Source of the DNA: Pyrenochaeta sp. MPI-SDFR-AT-0127
Lineage: Eukaryota > Ascomycota > Dothideomycetes > Pleosporales > Cucurbitariaceae
DNA: 64,000 nt
Direction of reading: 5' to 3'
Assembly (NCBI GenBank): GCA_020747015.1
Contig: JAGTJM010000016.1
Coordinates: 248,001 to 312,000, forward strand
The position numbers and the translations under genes are program-made. Positions 1 to 9,324 of the stretch are shown here, one piece after another. The notes beneath the pieces are model-generated. The model did no database searches. It worked only from the letters and a program-made list of their open reading frames with translations, and was not told the DNA's origin. Within the stretch, counting starts at the first letter, position 1. The number at the start of each line of letters is the position of its first letter.

Positions 1-913
1 TGAGAATGACAGCAGCTGATAACCTATTGAGGGACCATGTTTGCACTCCAGAAAATTTTCAAACGAGGATGCAAAAGACATTCTCGACCAGTCAATCCTC
101 AGGTTGCAGTATGGGATTATGATCACCTTCTGGAGCGATGCAGTGTTTTGAGAGATGGCTTCGGACCATTGGATAATGCGCTCTTGTAAATTAACAAGCT
201 TTCCGGCATAGGTGTAGCCGTCGTCGGCGAAGATGAGTTTGGGGTTCACTTGTGAGTAACGATCAACGATACCTTCCGGTCCAAGATCTGGCGATGACGA
301 AGACCAAACAGCTCCGACGGACAACGTAGCGAGACAAAGGCATACGGCGTAGACGGAATTGGAGATGACGGCTGCGACAACATCTCCTTGCTCAACACCA
401 GAGCTAAGCATAGCACCTCGGAGTCTACGGACTTGCTCCCGAATCTCCGCCCACGTAATCTTCGCTACTCCATCCTCACCTTCTCGAACAAAGTGGATCG
501 CTACGTCCTCGTCTTTGCCATTCCGGAGAATAAGCTCAGCAATGTTAAGTTTGGAGTCAGGGAAGAATCGTGGCGGAGGAAAGAGATTTCCTACGTCAGT
601 GGACTTCTGTCAAGTCTAGTCAGCCACAACCTCATCCTCGATTGTGAATTTGTCATAGTTATAGCGGTTGTCAACTCACTTGAGAACTCAGAACTATGCT
701 ACTATCTTTCCCATCTTTGGTAGCCAGCTCGAGCCACGTGTAAGCATCCTTCCAAAAGTTCTTTGACGTCTTCTCGCCAACTGACCATTCATGGAGCTGT
801 TCATATGTTTGCAGATCGGTGTTGCGCTTTTGGTTGACATATTTCATAAATTTGAAAATATTCGTGTCGCTGATGTTTGAAGGCTTCCACAAGGGCATCT
901 TGGGGGCTGTCAT
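1..913 (-). CDS. Acetoacetyl-CoA synthetase, N-terminal part (runs off the left edge)
   Basis: Two exons are visible: 913..680 and 606..<1, joined across a GTGAGT...CAG intron in phase 0, giving about 280 residues with no stop. The N-terminus (MTAPKMPLWKPSNISDTNIF) and the adenylation-domain motif GAVWSSSSPDLG match acetoacetyl-CoA synthetases, which are ANL-superfamily ligases. They convert acetoacetate, ATP and CoA to acetoacetyl-CoA, AMP and PPi, normally in the cytosol. The P-loop, acyl-acceptor half and C-terminal lid lie outside the window. The ATG at 913 is the first Met in frame with the conserved N-terminus. The gene is divergent from the AtuA-like gene at 1571. Acetoacetate is an end product of leucine and acyclic-terpene breakdown, so the pairing makes metabolic sense, though this is inferred. 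Family assignment is confident; only completeness is unknown. Confidence 0.9.
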
Positions 914-1570
914 GTCTGTCTATGCTTCGAAGTGCCGTACAAACTCGTGAAAACGCCCTAAGACATATGCTTCAGAAGCAACTCCCAATATAACAGAAAG
1001 GATTTTGCGCAGATCTTTCACACATTCCAGATAAGACCATTTACGGCGGCGGCCGAGCTTTGCAGTGAGAGTGCCATATTTGTTGCACTTCGTCCGTCGA
1101 ATCATGGTCAGAGCCGATTCGCGTCGCTCAAGGTATCCGAGGCGGAAATGGTCACGGCGAAGGCCGAATCCGCCGTCGGACCACTCCACAGCGCTTAATC
1201 CGTGCTTCGTAAAAAGCACTAACCAATATAACTGTACATTGTACATAATCATTGGAGCTAATTTAACTTTCTTCCCTCAATATCTGTTAGGGTTACAAGG
1301 TACGCCAAGTAGATTTAGTATTTATCCTGATGCTTTTACAGGTTGGAATTTTATTAGTCGTATAGATTCTATAACGTCTTTGCTGGCTGCTACCGCATTA
1401 TTCTTAGGTATAGCGTACTTACAATTTTACAGGACGATAGCCATCTATCGCTTAGGTCGTGTTGATCTTGTTGCTTGAGACTCTCACCACGATTGCTGTG
1501 TATCAACTTCTCGAACAAACCCTTTCCAACGCTACATGGTCGGACAAGGTCGCAGGAAGAATCATTCCTC
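914..1570. promoter_or_regulatory. Divergent promoter region between acetoacetyl-CoA synthetase and AtuA-like gene
   Basis: This 657 bp region lies between two diverging start codons and contains the cox1 fragment at about 1235-1430. The rest is GC-richer. It holds an open frame on the minus strand (about 920-1252) that I cannot match to any family. A CCGAGGCGG string lies at 1137-1145, possibly a zinc-cluster half-site. No TATA box is obvious. Confidence 0.45.
1235..1430 (+). pseudogene. Nuclear mitochondrial insertion (NUMT): fragment of cox1
   Basis: Read in the frame starting at 1251, this AT-rich stretch encodes IIGANLTFFPQYLLGLQG, then IYPDAFTGWNFIS and ends near IAYLQF. This is the internal transmembrane segment of cytochrome c oxidase subunit 1, which in intact fungal proteins reads roughly as GxNLTFFPxHFLGLxGMPRR followed by DYPDxxxGWN. 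There is no start, no rest of cox1 and no nuclear-gene context. Several normally invariant positions are changed: Met of GMPRR to Thr, one Arg to Ser, Asp of DYPDA to Ile, and a Gly to Asp. It is therefore a decayed insertion of mitochondrial DNA lying in the promoter between two divergent nuclear genes. The edges are approximate because the flanks carry no recognisable mitochondrial sequence. No in-frame stop occurs. Confidence 0.85.
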
Positions 1571-3594
1571 ATGCATGCTAGACGCCCAATAATCATTGGC
1601 AATGTTGCCGGCGCAATGGAGGACTGCCATCACGCAATGTAGGTCTGGAATCTTTTCGCTCATCAAGTGCTTCATATAACGTCACCATTTACTGACAACC
1701 CATTTAGGTTGCGCCAAGTATCTGATGGACAAGTTGACGCAATTGTTGGCGATTGGCTTTCTGAGCTGAATATTGCGTGGAATGCGATTCGGAAGTATGA
1801 GGATCCTGCTAAGGGATATGAAGTGGGTTTCCTCGAACAGCTGGATCAATCCATCGATATTATTGCCGAGAAAAAGATCAAGCTGGTTACGAATGCTGGA
1901 GCATTGAACACCCCTGAGTGTACCAAGCAAGTAAAAGAGATATGCAAAGCTCATGGGCACGACCATTTGAAAGTGGCATATGTTGAAGGCGATGATATAT
2001 CCGAGATTGTAGTTGACAGCAAAAAGCTGCAGCAGGTTGGTGGCATTGTGCATCTTGATTACCCAGATCGCACGCTCGAAAGCTGGGGCAAACGTCCCCT
2101 CTGTGGCGTGGCTTACTTCGGAGCTTGGGGTATTGTCAGAGCGCTGCAAGAAGGAGCAGATATAGTCATTTGCGGTCGTGTCACCGATGCGAGCCCAGTT
2201 ATTGCCTTAAGCGCCTGGTGGCATAACTGGCCATATGATGCGTGGGATCAACTAGCGGGTGCATTACTAGCAGGACGTATGTGTAAAGTCTTCATTACCA
2301 GAGTTTAACAAGTCTACGCATGGCAGCGCTGAGCTAACATTCCCGGCCAGACTTGATCGAATGCGGACCGTACGTGACGGGAGCCAATTTTTCTGGTGTA
2401 CGGCCACTACTAAGCGGCTTAGTGGACCTTTCTTTCCCTATCGCTGAGGTTGCTCATGACGGAGCAACTATTATCACGAAGAATTCGAAGCATGCAGGTT
2501 TTGTTGACGAGTTGAATGTTCGAGCTCAATTCCTCTATGAAATTCAAGGCACGCAATACATCAATCCTGACGTTTTGGCGGATATCAAGGATGTCAGGAT
2601 TGCAAACACAGGAGAACAAGATCGGGTGTTGATTTCGGGTGCTCGAGGCAGCCCGCCACCGCCAAATACCAAGGCGATCACAGTAGCCATCGGTGGATAC
2701 CAGGCAGAGGCCACGTTCTATATGAATGGACTTGATTTGGATGCAAAAGAGCGCTTCATGAGACAACAGATTGAGCATGCGTTTAAGAATGCTAATCTCA
2801 AGACTTTAAGCATTGAGCGCTATGGAGCTGCTTCTCCAAATCCAAGCAATCAGGCCCTTGGCACTGTATCTGTCAGGGTGCTGGTCAAGGGTGAGAATAA
2901 GGAAGACATCAACGAAGATATATTTCGCAAAAAGATTTACGCATTAAGGATGCAATTTTATGCAGGTATGATGTTCGTGCCTAGCATGATCCTGAGATTT
3001 GCTAACGAGTTACTTAATTTTCTAGGTTACCATATGTCACTCGACTTTCGGACTATGTCACCTAAGATGTTTATGGAACTATTTCCGGGACTCATACAAT
3101 ACGAGAGTTTACCTCATCGAGTTGTAATTGAGGACAAAATCATCAACGTGAAGCACCATGGACTGAGTGCCCCTCCACCTACGAAGCGTCCCAGTTATGA
3201 AACAGAAAATCCGACCAAACTTCAAGATTTTGGTTTCACTAGTCACGTACCATTGGGAACAATTGCTCACGCCCGTTCTGGCGATAAGGGTGATAACTGC
3301 AATGTTGGCTTCTTTGTACGATCGGCAGATGAGTTCCGGTGGCTGCAATCATACTTAACCATCCCGCGCATCAAGGCCTTGCTCGGCGACGACTACAATG
3401 ATGCCATTTCTGTGGAGAGGTGCGAATTTCCTCACATTTGGGCGGTCCACTTCCGCTTTCTCGATTTCCTTGGGGGTGGGGCGGCTAGCAGCACCAGGAT
3501 CGACATGTTGGGCAAAGGTGTAGCTGAGTATCTTCGGAGCAAATGCGTCGACGTTCCCGCCAAGTTTCTCGGAGATCCAATATCTTTGGGCTAG
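1571..3594 (+). CDS. AtuA-like (DUF1446) acyclic terpene utilisation family protein
   Basis: Four exons (1571..1638, 1708..2276, 2351..2965, 3026..3594) give 606 residues, with phases consistent across all splices. The start ATG follows a short leader and opens with RRPIIIGNVAGAMED, the usual N-terminus of the family. Core motifs include VDAIVGDWLSELNIAW, KLVTNAGALNTPEC, ICGRVTDASPVI and AGHLIECGPYVTG. The last is created only by splicing 2276 to 2351. The C-terminal domain carries AHARSGDKGDNCNVGFF, typical of the small domain appended to AtuA proteins. In Pseudomonas, AtuA belongs to the locus for citronellol/geraniol degradation, but its biochemical role is unclear. Fungal homologues of about 600 residues are common and mostly uncharacterised. 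The third intron (2966..3025) is 60 bp and stop-free. The gene is divergent from acetoacetyl-CoA synthetase. Confidence 0.88.
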
Positions 3595-4533
3595 GTTCTG
3601 TTCAAGATACTGAAGATCTTGGCCTGTTCGCAGCGGAATCAGTGATACTTTGTGAAAATTGTGCTTAATCTTTTGCATGCCCAGAGATACAATAGAAGAA
3701 GGCAACAATATATATAGAGGCCAGCTGGAAAGAACATTAGACGCCATTTGGTGACTCCTGATGAAAAATTGCAAGCCAAGGCGAACGCTTGATCATATAT
3801 CGTAGGAGCAGGGGTGTGGTACCTTTCGATGTGTTTTTGCTCTTCTCATTCATGACAACTCAATCGATTTATATCCAAGCTGTAATCTAGAAGTATTTGA
3901 AATTGTGACCATTTGTACTTTCATTCATTGACAGAACCTCATGCCGGCTGGGTAGTTTGCTCCCATGTCTTTGCTAGTTAGCTGCCAGCTTATAATCTCG
4001 CACAAGAATTTCCTTTCTATGCCTTGGATTCGAGTATGAAAGGAGTGTGTTCAAAGTACTTTTGCATACTTTGCTTAACAAAAGCATATCGAGATAGCAT
4101 TCTCTTTGAGCTCCACGCTTACATTGAATCAACGGTATGGCAACACCTTACAGGATCTCCAATTCAATACTTGATATCAAGCTTCACTGGTTTAACAGGA
4201 AAATCTGAAGGTGCTTGAATTCATGGTGTTTATATGCAGCTTGTGCAGATTCCCTTCTACAAAAGCTTTTCTGGGGTGTTCACAATTTCAGTTGTCTAGG
4301 CAAACATGGAGATGATTTTGGGATATTGATACTAGAGCGTGTTTTCAAAGCTCTTCCTTGCATTGCATGGATCTCACCATCCTCATAGGGTATTGAAAGT
4401 ACAAAAAAAAGTCCTGTCACACGTTGAAACTAACAACCTAGCATATATGATCCTGACAGGATTTGGGAGGTGTCTTTTGACATAGTTGAGTCATACGTCC
4501 CAGTGTGGGTTGAAAGATCTAAAGACACGATGT
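3595..4533. other. Intergenic, convergent 3' ends; nothing recognised
   Basis: AT-rich sequence between the tail of the AtuA-like gene and the tail of the alcohol dehydrogenase. The only open frame (4024-4218) has no recognisable product. It presumably holds the two 3' UTRs and terminators. Confidence 0.5.
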
Positions 4534-5598
4534 TCACTTTACTAATACAATTCTTCCTGATGCCTTTCCAGCCCTGAGCAAGTCCATTGCTTCATTAACT
4601 GAGTCCCAAGGCATCTTCTGAACTGGTATAGGCTCTATCTGTCCGTCTTTAGCCATTTGAACCAGTCTACGCAGTTCACACAAGTTTCCTGTAATGTTTG
4701 CATGAATGGTCAACCCCTTAAAGATGTTCGCCACAAGCGACATTTCAATCGAGCCTCCCATTACACCGACTTGTACCCACTTAGCCCCTTTCGCAACAAG
4801 GCCATTCACCAAAGAAGCAGTGCTTGAGCTATTCACAAAATCAATTACGGCGATGACCGGCCCGTTTGTAGCTTCAAGAACTTCTTGTAATGCGGAAGAA
4901 CCGGCCGTGTTGACTGTCTTTGTTGCACCAGCTGCAACGGCAGCCACCAACTTCTCATCGCTGATGTCTGCACTAACAATATTCTTATGCCCAAAAGACT
5001 TCAAGACAGATATTGCTGAGAGTCCTAGGCCCCCCGCCCCAATAAGGAGGACCGGCTCATTTGGCGGAAGAGGCATGACCTTGCTCACTGCGCTAAGGGT
5101 GGTAATGCCAGAACAGCCGAAGGTAGATGCTACCACAGGATCGAGGTTGCCTAAATCAACTAGATACTTAGGATGAGGAACCACTACATATTCTGCAAAG
5201 CCGCCATTTTGTAGTGTTCCAAGACCCCTTTGTGCCGCGCACAAATTGTCCTCTTCTTGGCCGCAGCGCGTACAAGAACCACAACCAAGCCATGGATAGA
5301 TAATGTGACGAGAACCAATCGAGATGGATCCTGCCTGCGGCCCTACACCAGCCACTTCCCCAAGAATCTCATGTCCCAATGCGATGGGTAACTGGATTCC
5401 GCGGTCTTTGACATGGAATCGTTGTCCTCCTCCAAGATCATAAAATCCTTCGGCAGTATGGAGATCTGAATGACAAACACCGGCGTGAGTGACTTTCACC
5501 AGAATTTCCGTTCCTTTGGGGGTAGGAATGGGTTGGCGGATCTTCTTTAAAGGTGTGTCCCATTCTGTTAAGGCCCAAACATCCATTAGGCCAGCCAT
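4534..5598 (-). CDS. Zinc-dependent alcohol dehydrogenase (MDR superfamily)
   Basis: This is an intronless gene of 354 residues. I chose the ATG at 5598 over an upstream in-frame Met at 5778, because MAGLMDVWALTEWDTPL starts at the usual distance from the catalytic core and the extra 60 residues look like leader sequence. The GroES-like domain has the catalytic zinc ligands Cys42 (GVCHSDLH) and His76 (GHEILGEV). The structural zinc cysteines are at 106, 109, 112 and 120. The Rossmann domain has LIGAGGLGLSAI, and an acidic residue (SADISDEK) suggests NAD preference. It oxidises alcohols to aldehydes or the reverse; the substrate cannot be read from sequence. It is divergent from the aldehyde dehydrogenase at 6012, so alcohol to aldehyde to acid is a natural two-step reading. 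Confidence 0.92.
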   Translation of the reverse strand: MAGLMDVWALTEWDTPLKKIRQPIPTPKGTEILVKVTHAGVCHSDLHTAEGFYDLGGGQRFHVKDRGIQLPIALGHEILGEVAGVGPQAGSISIGSRHIIYPWLGCGSCTRCGQEEDNLCAAQRGLGTLQNGGFAEYVVVPHPKYLVDLGNLDPVVASTFGCSGITTLSAVSKVMPLPPNEPVLLIGAGGLGLSAISVLKSFGHKNIVSADISDEKLVAAVAAGATKTVNTAGSSALQEVLEATNGPVIAVIDFVNSSSTASLVNGLVAKGAKWVQVGVMGGSIEMSLVANIFKGLTIHANITGNLCELRRLVQMAKDGQIEPIPVQKMPWDSVNEAMDLLRAGKASGRIVLVK

Positions 5599-6011
5599 AG
5601 TGAATTGGAACGGTTTGTGATATGATAATATTGGATGTGTAGAGTTGAACCTGTGTAGACGTTTGTTTGAACGTGCCAATCTTGTATAGGCAATGCATCT
5701 GATGTTGCACTGGCCAAAGCTAGGCTCAGGCCACCTTTGGATTGGGTTGCTAGGCGAACGCCGAGCCTCGGGGCTCATCCGAACCTAATGCATAATATGC
5801 CTAGCTTTCAGCAAGCATGAAAGCAATGGGCAGTGCCGACAAGACGTACGCCGGCAAAGTCCCTTTAGCTCCGGTAGCAAACGGATATCGAGCCGAATAG
5901 CAATCGCAACGTATTGAGAGGTCAAGTTTTCACAACATGATACAATAACAATGTATGCACTCGCTCCATGTCCGCTTGCTTGAGCTGACTTCCCCTATGA
6001 CGCAAGGAATC
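5599..6011. promoter_or_regulatory. Divergent promoter of alcohol and aldehyde dehydrogenases
   Basis: A 413 bp bidirectional region. At 5763-5776 a perfect inverted repeat, GAGCC-TCGG-GGCTC, includes CCTCGG. This could bind a dimeric zinc-cluster regulator such as the one encoded at 13030-15339. Binding is inferred. Confidence 0.4.
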
Positions 6012-7550
6012 ATGACGGAAAACACAAAACTGGACAGCGATGAACTGGATCCAAGACAGTACAGCAGATTGTATCTAAACGGGCAGTATGTGCAAGCGCA
6101 GAGCGAAGAGACATATGCTCTCAAAAACCCTAAGAACAACGCTCTCGTAATCGAAAACGTCCCCATTGCCGGTCCGAACGATTGTGATACGGCTGTCAAG
6201 TTCGCAGAAGAGGCGTATCGCGGACCATGGGGTCAGTTCACAGCTATGCAACGGACCGAGTGCCTACTCAAACTGGCTTCACTCCTTGATACGGAACTCA
6301 CGCCAATTTTGACGCTGGATTCCCTGACATCAGGTATTCCAGTGTCTCTCGCTCCGGTCCGCGAGCGGAACTATATCAGGAACTGCGTGCTATACTATGC
6401 AGGTTGGACAGATAAGCAGAAAGGAGATTATTATCCTGCTGATGATGGTGAGTATCACCAGGGAATACAGATGACTTCTGGCTAACTTCGGGGTGTGCTA
6501 GGATTTGTGAAGCTAGTTCAGCACGAACCGCTTGGCGTCTGTGCTGCCATAAATCCGTTCAACGCTCCTTTGGCGACCTTCTTTCTCAAAGCCGCACCAG
6601 CACTTGCAACGGGAAATGTGATGATCATAAAGCCCAGCGAAAAGACGCCTCTAGGATCTCTGGCCGCTGCATCTTTATTTGAGAGAGCCGGGTTCCCCCC
6701 AGGGGTGATTCAAGTCATCACTGGCCCGGGGTCTACAGGCGCCCTACTTGCTGAGCATATGCGGATCCGGAAGATCAGCTTTACCGGCTCACTAGCAACA
6801 GGCAGAAAGATTCAAGAAGCTGCTGCTCGGAGCAACCTGAAAAGAGTTACACTTGAGCTGGGAGGAAAGAGTCCAGCCGTTATTTTCGACGACGCAAATC
6901 TAGACAATGCTCTCACATGGACTGTTAATGCCATATTAACTCGAAGTGGGCAGCTCTGTGTTGCTGCCTCGAGAGTGTATGTTCAGAAAAGCATTTCGAA
7001 GAGGTTTATCGAAGAATACAAAAACAGGATGGCAGCAGCTACCAACGATATGGGAGATCCTCAGGACCCAGCCACTAAGCTTGGGCCCTTGGTAGATGAA
7101 TCTCAGCTTGCGCGAGTTAAGAATATGGTGGAGAGAGGAAAGCTGGAGGCTGAGCTTCTTGTGGGAGGTGCTCAGCATAGCAACTCAGGTTGTTATATGC
7201 AACCAACCGTGTTTTTAAATCCAAAACATGATGCGGAAATCTATCGGAACGAAATTTTTGGCCCAGTCAGTGTTATCAAGACGTTTGAGACAGAGGAAGA
7301 AATCATACAATTAGCCAATGATACCGAGTACGGCTTGATGTCCGGTGTCTTTACTAGAGACATTACGCGAGCTCTCCGTGTCTCATCAGCACTTGAAACG
7401 GGTGTCGTGGGTATCAATTGCGTAAGCCTGCAAAGTCTGCAAGCACCGTTTGGAGGCAAGAAACAGAGTGGAATTGGTCGTGAATTTGGCGAGTATGCGC
7501 TACGATTGTTTACTGAACCAAAGACAGTACTTATAAACATGGCTGCATGA
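6012..7550 (+). CDS. NAD(P)-dependent aldehyde dehydrogenase
   Basis: Two exons (6012..6447, 6502..7550) are joined across a 54 bp intron in phase 1, giving 494 residues. In-frame ATGs at 5955 and 5997 would extend it by up to 19 residues. The ATG at 6012 has an A at -3 and gives a normal family N-terminus (SRLYLNGQYV). The ALDH signature is present: the catalytic Asn region AINPFNAPLA near 162-170, general base Glu265 in LELGGKSP, and nucleophile Cys298 in SGQLCVA. The coenzyme site has SFTGSLATGRKI, and the C-terminal NxFGPV-type motif reads NEIFGPVSV. The NPFNAP form of the usual PWNFP motif is a mild variant. It oxidises an aldehyde to a carboxylic acid. It shares a divergent promoter with the alcohol dehydrogenase and converges on the hydrolase, with 106 bp between stops. 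Confidence 0.93.
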
Positions 7551-7656
7551 GTAACTTATGAGGCATCATATCAAAGGTCAAACTTATTACTGGATGACGT
7601 GTTGTCACATACAGCCATGGGATGTGGATACAACATCAGGTATGAAATGAGGAACT

Positions 7657-8661
7657 CTAGTTACATGAAAATCTATCGAGTATGAATTCTTTGATGTGTT
7701 TAGCAATCTCATTGGGATTCTCCATTGGCGACCAATGAGCACATTCAAGGACAACCTCCTTCAGATCCGGTACTAAACCACGACGTTTCGCCTCGGTCAT
7801 CATTTCCGACGTGCAGACGGCATCTTTGTTGCAAAGGAAGAATAGAATTGGCACCTCGATTGCCAGTTTATCCTTTGGAATAGTCGAGTCCGACATATAT
7901 TGTATATTCAGTGTAGTAGCCTTGTACATCTGCAGGGCTGAAGCAAAGCCATCCCTTTGGAATTGTGTCATGAATGTATCTTTCCATTCGAGTTGGTTGG
8001 CATAATCTTTCAAAGGAACTCGGTCATTGCCGACCAGGAAATCGCGCATCGCATTACGGACACAAAACAATTTTCTCATCCAATCTTCAACATCACCGTG
8101 CATAACTTGCCACATTCTTTCCAAGTTTCCCTCTACTATGCTGGAAGCATCAGCCGCGATGAGAAATTCCCAATACGCAAATTGAGGATAGCCCAGCGTC
8201 TTTGCAGAAAATGTATTGACCGCAGCAAGGTCAAACGGCTGTTCTTGTGGGACCATGTATCCCGTGTTGAGAAGGACCATGCCACTGATCAGCTCACGGT
8301 GATGAAGATAGGTCCGTTGCGCAAGCGCACTTCCCCAATCATGGCCGATGATGACAGTTGACTTGGCATTCTCATGTTGTAGGATATCTACTAAATCCTT
8401 TGCTTGGTCGATGAATGCGTAGGCAGTGGGATCTTCTGGTTTGTCGGTTCCTGCATATCCTAGGCAATCAGGAATTATTATCTTATTCCGTAAGCCTCTC
8501 AGCTTGGCGACCAGAGCCGACCAGAGATGCGCTGAGTCGGGGAAGCCGTGAATGAATAATAGGACAGGATGGTCTTGAGTCGACTCTGTGGATAAAGAAA
8601 CGAAGTATGTGTACTTTAATTCCCGGCACGTGACTAATGTTTTGCGTTGGAGAGATTCCAT
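7657..8661 (-). CDS. Alpha/beta hydrolase, epoxide-hydrolase type
   Basis: An intronless gene of 334 residues. The oxyanion-hole motif HGFPDSAHLW lies near residues 38-47. The nucleophile elbow is GHDWGSA with Asp108, as in soluble epoxide hydrolases and haloalkane dehalogenases rather than Ser hydrolases. A helical cap follows, then FLCNKDAV with the likely acid and ECAHWSPMENP with His309. The family hydrolyses epoxides to vicinal diols through an aspartyl ester. The context supports that reaction: it diverges (663 bp) from an FAD monooxygenase of the group that includes prenyl epoxidases. The cap tyrosines that polarise the epoxide cannot be placed by eye, so a dehalogenase or ester hydrolase is not excluded. 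Confidence 0.85.
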   Translation of the reverse strand: MESLQRKTLVTCRELKYTYFVSLSTESTQDHPVLLFIHGFPDSAHLWSALVAKLRGLRNKIIIPDCLGYAGTDKPEDPTAYAFIDQAKDLVDILQHENAKSTVIIGHDWGSALAQRTYLHHRELISGMVLLNTGYMVPQEQPFDLAAVNTFSAKTLGYPQFAYWEFLIAADASSIVEGNLERMWQVMHGDVEDWMRKLFCVRNAMRDFLVGNDRVPLKDYANQLEWKDTFMTQFQRDGFASALQMYKATTLNIQYMSDSTIPKDKLAIEVPILFFLCNKDAVCTSEMMTEAKRRGLVPDLKEVVLECAHWSPMENPNEIAKHIKEFILDRFSCN

Positions 8662-9324
8662 TGTGACGACCAGCTTGTTGGTGGGGTTCTGAATGGCCTA
8701 TATGATGCGCTATCGGGTGAAGGAAGTGTAGTTATGTTCAGAAAACCTTGCTACCAAAGGTCCTCACATTCATCCCAATGCAATGTTTGATTTATAGCCT
8801 GTATTTTCTAAGCCACAGGAAAGTGCTGCTTACTGGTCACTAATGGTGAGCAACTCTGCGGATACCTCGGACCGTGAATAGCAAAGGACGACCCGAATAG
8901 TTTTAACATTTACCAGACCGAGGGTAAATCCATGATAAAATGGTCCCGTATTTGACGAATCGGTACCTTTTGAATCTGATCACAAAGATTTGGGGGCACT
9001 TGTCGATCATTCGGGTCACATTTCCGACCATTCGGTTGGCCAAACCCTGCGGCTCTATCGCAGCTGCCGTAGCTCACGTCGGGCAATGGATGTGTGGCCC
9101 GTGATTGGTCTGTGTAACAGCTTTCAGGTGTAATTTGATCTGTTTCTACACTACCTCCTGCATAGTATCCGATGGTGTAGAGAGGTGGGAATGGCACAAG
9201 GCGAGAGCCTTGCATCACCATGCTGGAAATATAAGCCCGGTCATCTCTGCACCTGGTATATCCAAACATTCGCACCATTGTTCCCTTATTCCAACATCCG
9301 TCATTGATAGCAGACGAACACGAG
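8662..9324. promoter_or_regulatory. Divergent promoter of epoxide-hydrolase-like gene and FAD monooxygenase fusion
   Basis: A 663 bp bidirectional region. At 8859-8874 the sequence CGG-ATACCT-CGG-A-CCG combines a direct and an inverted arrangement of CGG triplets, the half-sites used by Zn2Cys6 regulators. A further CGG/CCG-rich stretch lies near 9020-9075. No binding data are available. Confidence 0.4.

Noticed and set aside
920..1252. Minus-strand open frame of 110 residues between the first two genes
   Set aside because: No family recognised, the frame runs into the cox1 fragment, and codon context is promoter-like.
4024..4218. Open frame of 64 residues between AtuA-like and ADH genes
   Set aside because: Short, AT-rich, with no signal peptide or homology, and placed between two 3' ends.
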